Both the position numbers and the translations under genes were made by a program. This document shows, one piece after another, positions 57,740 through 64,000 of a DNA stretch of 64,000 bases. The stretch is from Lycium barbarum (Eukaryota; Streptophyta; Magnoliopsida; Solanales; Solanaceae), in contig NC_083344.1 of assembly GCF_019175385.1 (NCBI RefSeq), positions 5,742,965-5,806,964 of the forward strand, read 5' to 3'. Under the pieces are notes generated by a model, which was given only the letters and a program-made list of their open reading frames with translations, ran no database searches and was not told the origin of the DNA. The number at the start of each line of letters is the position of its first letter. Position 1 is the first letter of the stretch.

Positions 57740-60455
57740 ACTCCGCCACTGACCTGTGATGGCCGAGTCCAGAGATATAATTGTAATATTCACCATTTGA
57801 TTACTAATAGGGGCTAATCTTGAGGCCCGTAAATTTCGAATTAGGCACCTTAAAGGTTAGCACCATCAAAGGCAACAAAGAATGATATTAGCCTGTCAAT
57901 TTAGTCTTTTGAAGACATGCAATAACATATGTTCTAAATGTTCTACATACACCTTCATTTAATCAAATGAAATGAATAAATTGTCCTCTTATAAAGTGGG
58001 ATTATCCCATTTCGGAAGGCAAAAATAAGGGTTAAAGTGTATATTTATTTTATTCAAGATATGAACTTAGATTTCAATTTCAGTTGATGTTTGAAAACAA
58101 CATATATGTTCTTAAAAGGCTTACTGCATTAAATAGGAACAACTAAGTTAGTTGAGGTATCAATATGAAAAAAAAGGGCAAGTTTAGGAGACCGCATATG
58201 CACTAAGCTTTCTTAAAATGATATGACTATCCGGAATAGTCTCTTTTTAATTCTGCAAATTGAAGTCTTTCTTAAAGAAGAGGAGAAGCCAATTGTACTG
58301 TATGTGTTTTCGTTGGATCCTAAAAAGACTTGCAAGTATTTTTCCAAACTATATATGAACAATATTTTTTTAAAAGCAATGAATTTATAGCTAAAATGAT
58401 TTGATGGTGTAAAAATTATTTATACTGACGGTGTATATTACTAAAACTCATTAATAAAACAATATTATTCGATCGACCGTGTGAATACATGTGTATACTG
58501 TATTAGCTTTATTGTCTATGCAAGGTAACATCTTAGGTCTAAAGTTGCAGTCTTTCTCTAATAGATGAGTAAATGGGACATGTGGGGACATGAGTTTTAC
58601 TTATGTATGGAAGAGAATATGAAAGATGTACAATGAGTTGTGCAAGATCATTGACCATATAATGTTATGAACACTTGAAATCGTTTTCATTGTTTGCAAA
58701 TACTATTGGTAAATAATACTATTTATAAAGGACTTTTATACTACACAGCTGCCCAACAATTTCATAATAAAATAAGTTTTGTTAGTTAGTATGATCACTA
58801 TCTAGTTTGTATATAATCGGTGTGGAAACATTATACTGTTATATACTCATTATACACTTATACACTTTTTATGTATTGAGTATACACTAGTGATGGCTAC
58901 AAAGAATTACGGCTAGCGGGTGAAATGTTTTATAGCCGCCTGACTAAAATGTTAGGATCCGTATTTATAAGTTGAATGTGAAGGGAAATTTGTAGGATTG
59001 CCCTTCGTTGGGGTGGTTAAATCCCCTCAAAATGGCGGTCTTTAAATTTTGCCCTTCAGGCAGAAATTCTGCAAATTAAAAATCACCCTAAATGAAGGGC
59101 AATCCGGGCAAAAAAAAAAAAAGGAATGGGAACATATATTTATATATTCGTCTTTTGGTTTGGGCTACTTGAACTGGTGACGTGAACCTGTGGGGAGTGC
59201 AAGTCGTGATCAACTAGTAGGACGCTAAAATTGGTGGTCTAGACTCAAAAAGGGTGCTCGTCTCGTTGTGACTAATTTAGGTCGAAAAGAAAAAAAATAT
59301 CGACTGTGCCGATAAAGTGTCTGGAATATTTAAAAAGTGGTGTCAATTGTCACCAATGAGACCATTAATTCTCAAACAAAGACGATTGTTGTGAACCAAT
59401 CGAACCGCTCATTGATTGCAAAGAGTATTTAGTAATGATTTATGAGTTAAATAGATCTTTTTCACTTAATAAACTAGTCTTTTGACGTTGAAATATTCAA
59501 TTTATATTTCCCAACACAATATTATTGTTGGTTACAGACTTAGGATAAAAAAACACGATATACGCATGGAATACAAGTATAAGAAAGGTACATAATAAGC
59601 ATACTACATGTGGATAATATGCTACTCCCTCCGTCCCATAATAAGTGTCACCTTAGCCAAAAACACGCATATTAAGAAATCAATAATGCAATGTGAAGTT
59701 TACCAAATTATCCCTATATAATAAAAATAAATTATTTTTTCCTCTTGAGTAGAGCATGCACAAGTAGTAATCCTTTGGACATTGAAAATCCAACAATACC
59801 AAGTTACTATGCGACTTTTCCAATCATCATTCAGATGTTACTTTAGCTTGAAAGTTTTGTCTAACGGTCGAGTTGGAAAAACTAACCAATTTATGTCTTG
59901 ATTTTCTAATGTGAGACTTATTATGAGATTTTTTTTTTATTAAGATAACACTTATTATGGGTCGTAGCTCTATAATTCGGATTAAGTTTATCGTTGGATG
60001 AACTGCATTGCGAACTTTTTCACTCTTTCATATACTAGGGGATTTCACTTAGAATAAAAGTTTCAAAAGGCAAATTATCCAATATATCTATATGTAATGA
60101 TCATGTCAGCACTGATCATTGATAGTGCTTTTCACACAGTAACAAGTATACCTCTAGCCAGGCATATTTGCATGTTAGCTGAGAAAGTATTTTATTGTCA
60201 CCAATTAAGCCCCACAAGTATTCTACTGTAATCATTACAGTATGCAATTATTTTGCCGACCTTGACATGGGAATCTTTCCCAAGTATATGGATATTTTAA
60301 TCATTACGTATTTCTTTTCTTTATATTCTTTTTTCCCCCTTTCGATTTTTCTCCCTTTATTATGTATCCATTTTTTTCCAAAGAACTTAAAGACTTATTT
60401 TTTTTATTTTTTATGTACATCCGGTATTTATACCAAAAATAAATATCAATTTTGA
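57740..60455. other. Unit 4 spacer before U5-4
   Basis: Aligns with 22700-22850 and 24860-27250. From 59622 it contains a Stowaway MITE whose right end is replaced after about 59958. No gene. Confidence 0.6.
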
Positions 60456-60460
60456 GCTAC

Positions 60461-60512
60461 CATTTTATACGTAACAAGTTGTTCGGACTTACGCTTTGTT
60501 CCGATGTGGGAC
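60461..60512 (-). promoter_or_regulatory. Orphan U5-type promoter
   Basis: On the - strand GTCCCACATCG (60502-60512) matches the USE consensus at all 11 positions. TATAAAATG (60461-60469) follows after about 31 bp, the Pol II spacing. The DNA where a U5 RNA should start (near 60440) is unit spacer without any U5 sequence. Flanking DNA upstream matches the U5 upstream region of other copies, so the gene body was deleted. Confidence 0.82.
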
Positions 60513-61290
60513 TCATTCTTCAATTTTTTAATGCATCAAAAAAGTATAGCTCCTCTGCTTCAAACAAAAGAGACTTGTGTAGCTGTGTCTCCTTATTTTT
60601 TTAAATTTATATAAGATGTGATTTGTATGTGGGAGGTCATTTGATGGTTTTCTGGTTCATTTCCATTTCTTTTTAAGCTTTATGTCCAATCTCTCCATAG
60701 ATTTTATTTTACACCTAATAACCATAAATAAAATACAGAAAATATTTATAGGATCACTTTCTTCTATTCAAATTGTAATGGTTATGTTGACCAATTTCCC
60801 TGCATAAGGATGTGTTTGATTAAAAAGCTTGAACTAAATTAAAATCAACGATTTTCAATTATTTTGAAGGGAAAAAGGGATATGAAGAATAATGTTGATG
60901 AGGTTCATTTAACCTTGTAATTGCTTGACATTCCCCTTTGTTGTTTTGCTTCCGAGGCGCATTTTAGTATGCAATCGTTTTGATTGATATGTAACGTAAA
61001 AAAGGATATTTCACTAGCCGTAGCCGCATAACAGTTACACCTAATAGAAATGACTTTATAAATACCGTCCTTCGACCTATAGAATAAAACTTGCCCCCAA
61101 AATAATAGAAATTCTTACATAGTAGGTCCATTATTATTTCACATACTTCCTAGCCTTCACACATGATGTACTGAGAACATAAAAAAAATTCCTATGATCA
61201 GAGACATTTTACATACACAGAATAAAAGCCTTCCAATAAAAATCATGCACTTATATCCCTAAATCACAACAAAACATTGGAACTAGAATT
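60513..61290. other. Diverged duplicate of U5 upstream region
   Basis: Phrases such as TGCATCAAAAAAGTATAGCTC and GGTTCATTTAACCTTGTAAT parallel 17440-17460 and 17745-17760, without the minisatellite. The rest is unassigned. Confidence 0.5.
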
Positions 61291-61424
61291 GCAGGGGTAC
61301 CCAATAAAGAGTAACCCCTCCAAAAATAGGCGTATGCCACTATTTGCAGCGCGCACACGGTATTCTTTAGTAAAAGGCGAAAGAATAGTTCGCTTTGTGC
61401 TCACTGCGTGGCTGCGTGAGTTGT
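61291..61424 (-). ncRNA. U5: U5 snRNA copy 4, best candidate
   Basis: On the - strand: loop I CGCCTTTTACT (61369-61379) on TATTCTTT/AAAGAATA. The lower stem GCAGTGAGCACA pairs with TGTGCGCGCTGC at 11 of 12 positions, the best of the four copies. GCCAC/GTGGC forms the outer stem. Sm site ATTTTTGG at 61320-61327. The 3' hairpin is AGGGGT...ACCCCT with inner CTC/GGG. CAATTCTAGTTCCAA downstream resembles the plant 3'-end box. TATA and USE are both good. Probably transcribed by Pol II into U5 of the U4/U6.U5 tri-snRNP. About 134 nt. Confidence 0.95.
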
Positions 61425-61444
61425 GCCAAAGCGTTAGTTAACCA

Positions 61445-61494
61445 ATTTATATGTAACATCAAGTTCCTGCTTTCTCTTTGTTTCGATGTGGGAG
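61445..61494 (-). promoter_or_regulatory. U5-4 promoter
   Basis: USE CTCCCACATCG (61484-61494, 10 of 11) and CATATAAAT (61445-61453), 30 bp apart, about 25-30 bp before the predicted RNA start. Confidence 0.9.
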
Positions 61495-61539
61495 TTTCTC
61501 ATTCCTTTTCCTCGACTTTTTTTAAGGCATCAAGTAATA

Positions 61540-61676
61540 TGGCTTTGCTTCTTTTTCACTTCATGATTTCCTTCACTTATGATATGGGGGAGGAAATAGA
61601 AGAAAGGTTCTACATGGGAGATAATAAAATGCAAGAAATTAGAATTTTTGGTGGGAAGATATATGAGATTATATAG
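61540..61676 (+). other. Copy 4 of the small conserved frame
   Basis: MALLLFHFMISFTYDMGEEIEERFYMGDNKM..., about 45 codons. Against copy 2 it has an in-frame 3-bp insertion, several silent and several replacement changes, and an earlier stop. Evidence for selection is weak. Confidence 0.25.
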
Positions 61677-61934
61677 ATAAAAAAATAGTTTTAAACTCTA
61701 AAAGTGTTCTAATATCTTTGCCTGTAGGATTTCTTGTCTTAATTCTGCTTTGTATGCAAGAAGAATAAAATTACTTGATTAGAAAGTTGAGGAACTGTAT
61801 CAGATCAACAACTCTGAATTCCTTTTGAAGGGATATGGCAAAGACTATAAGAAAAACTATTGAGTTCATTTAACTTGATATCTTCTTTTCTTTTTACACA
61901 AGGGGTCGAAAAAGGAAATGAGAAGAGGCTAGTG

Positions 61935-62600
61935 AGAATTGAACTCCCAACACCAATTAAATGAAAGATTCTCACCAATTTCATGAAACTTTAAACTCGC
62001 AATTCTATTGCGTGAAAGGCTCTTCCTGATACCACTAAACTATAAACTCACAATACCTATTGTGTGATCAAAGACTCTAATCGATACCACCAACTATAAA
62101 CTTACATTATTTATTGTGTGAAAGATTTTCACCGATACCACTAAACTGTAAACTTAAAACACCACTCTCACTAAATACCACTAAACTGTAAACTTAAAAC
62201 ACCACTCTCACTAATACCACTAAACTATGAACTCACAAACCTATTGTATGAAATAGACTCTCATAGATACCACTATACTGTAAACTCAGAACACCTATTG
62301 TGTGAAAGACTCTCACTGATACCACTAAAATGTTAACTCACAATACCTATTGTGTGAAAGACTTTCCTTCATACCACTAAACTATAAACTCACAACACCA
62401 ATTGTGTGAGATTCTCACAAACACCACTAAACTGTAGACTCACAACACCTATTGTGCTAAAGATTCTCATCAATAGCACTAAAATATAAACTCACGACAC
62501 TTAGTGTAAAAGACTCTCACCGATTTCACTAAAATGTAAACTCACGATACTTATTGTGTGAAATACTTTCATCGATACCACTAATCTATAAACCTTGACC
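61935..62600. repeat. 52-bp minisatellite upstream of U5-4
   Basis: About 12-13 imperfect units, nearly double the number in the other copies. The 52-bp step is clear from CTCAGAACACC (about 62285) to CTCACAATACC. Confidence 0.9.
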
Positions 62601-62949
62601 ATTGCAACACCCCTTTATTAGTTTTGCTCTGAGATGTATTTGAATGAGCAATTTGTTTTGGATTCTATCACATACAAAAGAAAGTCCTTTTGATCGAAAT
62701 GGGAATTTGCTGGACAATTTGGTGTTGCCTTCCATGCGAGAAAACTGAAATAGTGGTGTCCTATATATTATTGTGTATGGAAACAGTTAAAGTGCCCTTT
62801 GTTTTGCTACTACCTATTTGAAGGTGAGTTGTGATAATGTGTAATATCTGTAGTCCTAGAAGAGTGCCTTTTTTACTAGAAGAAGTGACTGATTTATTCA
62901 CTTAATCATTTATGTTTTATCCGGTGCTTCACTTTTGTTACTTTGTTGT

Positions 62950-63294
62950 CTGTGTCTCTCACCTCATTTCATTTTCAGAGAATTTTAAATTGCAAATTTA
63001 TCTATATCTATATCTATATTTATACCTATATCTATATATAATATAAAACGAGACATAGATAAGATGATGTAGTATTTCTCTATGACCAGCATTTGCATTT
63101 TTCTTTTTTCTCCTTTTTTGACAATTTTTCTCCTTTTTTTTGCATTTTTTTACATTTCTACTACTTAAATATTCTCATACAATAAATGTAGCACTCATTA
63201 ATATCCTTTGCAATAAAACCCAACAAATCAACCCACGAATGAGCAAACTGAATCTGTTTGCAATAAAACTTAAAAAGCCTCAGTTATTACTCCA
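62950..63294. other. End of the cluster, (TATCTA)n and unassigned DNA
   Basis: Similarity to the other units stops near 62950. A TATCTA-rich tract at about 63001-63045 follows. Confidence 0.5.
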
Positions 63295-64000
63295 CTAGTA
63301 AATTGGTCTGCGCTTCGCGCGGTTATTAAAATTTTATTAAATTATGAAATGAATCTTTTCTTTTTGAACAACTAAATACAAAGAGAATTCAATAAATAAA
63401 TAAACCTAAAATTTTGTCAAATTTATGTAGTTTTGGAGTATTCAAATGTTTAACAAAATAATTGAGACCCTTAGTTATAAATGTATACCATCGATATTTT
63501 ATTGTATTTTGAGAAAATACAAAAACATTGTTTCCTTTGAAGTCAATCTTTTGCATAATTTTTTAAACTCCATCTTTTGTTATAAATATAACATTTTAAT
63601 TTCTCAGATAATCTCTGGTTTCATTTTTTCCTTTTTTTTTTTTTGTTGTAGTTTCAAATAAGTAAATTTTATTTGTTTCAAAATAAATTGGTTTACTGGA
63701 AAAATTTAAAAAGAAAAATATATAATTTTCTATTGTTGATAAGTTAAATAAGGATATAAGAAACATTGACTTTAATCCCTACGTTAAGCTTAAAGGATTT
63801 TTCAATAAGTAAAAAAAAGCATATTACAATAATAATATGCATAAATAATTGAAAATGAACAAAATACACAGAAAAGGAGCATCAAAAGAAAAATAAGCAC
63901 AAAAAAAAAACAAAAAAAAAATGACCTACACTTTTGTTTGATAAGCACTTGATAATCCAATTGAAATGAACATATAACAATGAATAAAAAATCTCTTTAA
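63295..64000 (-). mobile_element. Helitron 3' end, running out of the window
   Basis: On the - strand the end is CTAG (63298-63295), adjoining a + strand A at 63294. The GC-rich hairpin CCGCGC-GAA-GCGCAG (63308-63322) lies just upstream, a 6-bp stem with one wobble. The body to 64000 is AT-rich with no protein. The 5' end is not in the window. Confidence 0.72.

Larger units (their letters stand above)
49390..62950 (+). repeat. Cluster unit 4 (U3, U3-tail array, U5-4)
   Basis: Fourth copy. Longest because of the U3-tail array and two nested solo LTRs, and it contains an extra promoter-bearing duplication at 60460-61010. It ends around TTTGTTACTTTGTTGTC near 62950. Confidence 0.85.

Overview
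This is AT-rich nuclear DNA from a dicot plant. The Solanaceae is the best fit, judging by a TS-like SINE 3' end, tRNA-derived SINEs, small hAT elements ending in CCGCC(A/C)CTG, and long LTRs starting TGTCACGACC and ending GTAACA. No intact protein-coding gene was found. Almost every long reading frame comes from a retroelement or is a by-product of repeats.

The main content is a tandemly repeated cluster of spliceosomal and nucleolar RNA genes, which an ORF view does not show. On the + strand there are U3 snoRNA genes and fragments: near-complete at 34686-34900 and 49515-49728, truncated at 13074, 14038, 22466, 33758, 51028 and 57520. Fragments of U6 snRNA lie 55 bp downstream of two truncated U3 copies. 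On the - strand there are four U5 snRNA loci (17210-17340, 27793-27881, 41461-41593, 61291-61424) and one orphan U5-type promoter (60461-60512). The loci belong to a repeated unit ordered U3(+), spacer, U5(-), 52-bp minisatellite, further spacer. Present four times plus a partial copy, the unit would be roughly 7-10 kb without its insertions. U5-4 and the 49.5-kb U3 look most likely to be functional. The rest show graded decay: lost Sm site, lost 3' domain, or decayed TATA box or USE.

The U3 3' domain (boxes C to D plus the following spacer) has been amplified into local satellites at 34.9-37.7 kb (about 340-bp higher-order period) and 49.7-50.8 kb (with (TA)n tracts).

Layout: 1-6090 is non-cluster DNA with a MULE MITE, a PIF/Harbinger MITE, a palindromic 74-bp repeat and a SINE. 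6090-12560 is a partial unit (0) split by a 4.73-kb Ty1/copia element. 12.8-22.1 kb is unit 1, with U3/U6 relics, U5-1 and a Helitron. 22.2-33.6 kb is unit 2, with a 3'-truncated U3, a U5 pseudogene and two Helitrons. 33.75-49.4 kb is unit 3, with U3, the U3 satellite, U5-3 and a reverse-strand copia element. 49.4-62.95 kb is unit 4, with U3, the second satellite, two nested solo LTRs, the orphan promoter and U5-4. 63.0-64.0 kb leaves the array and enters another Helitron end. Because the units are paralogous, several insertions can be placed to the base by comparison with an empty copy.
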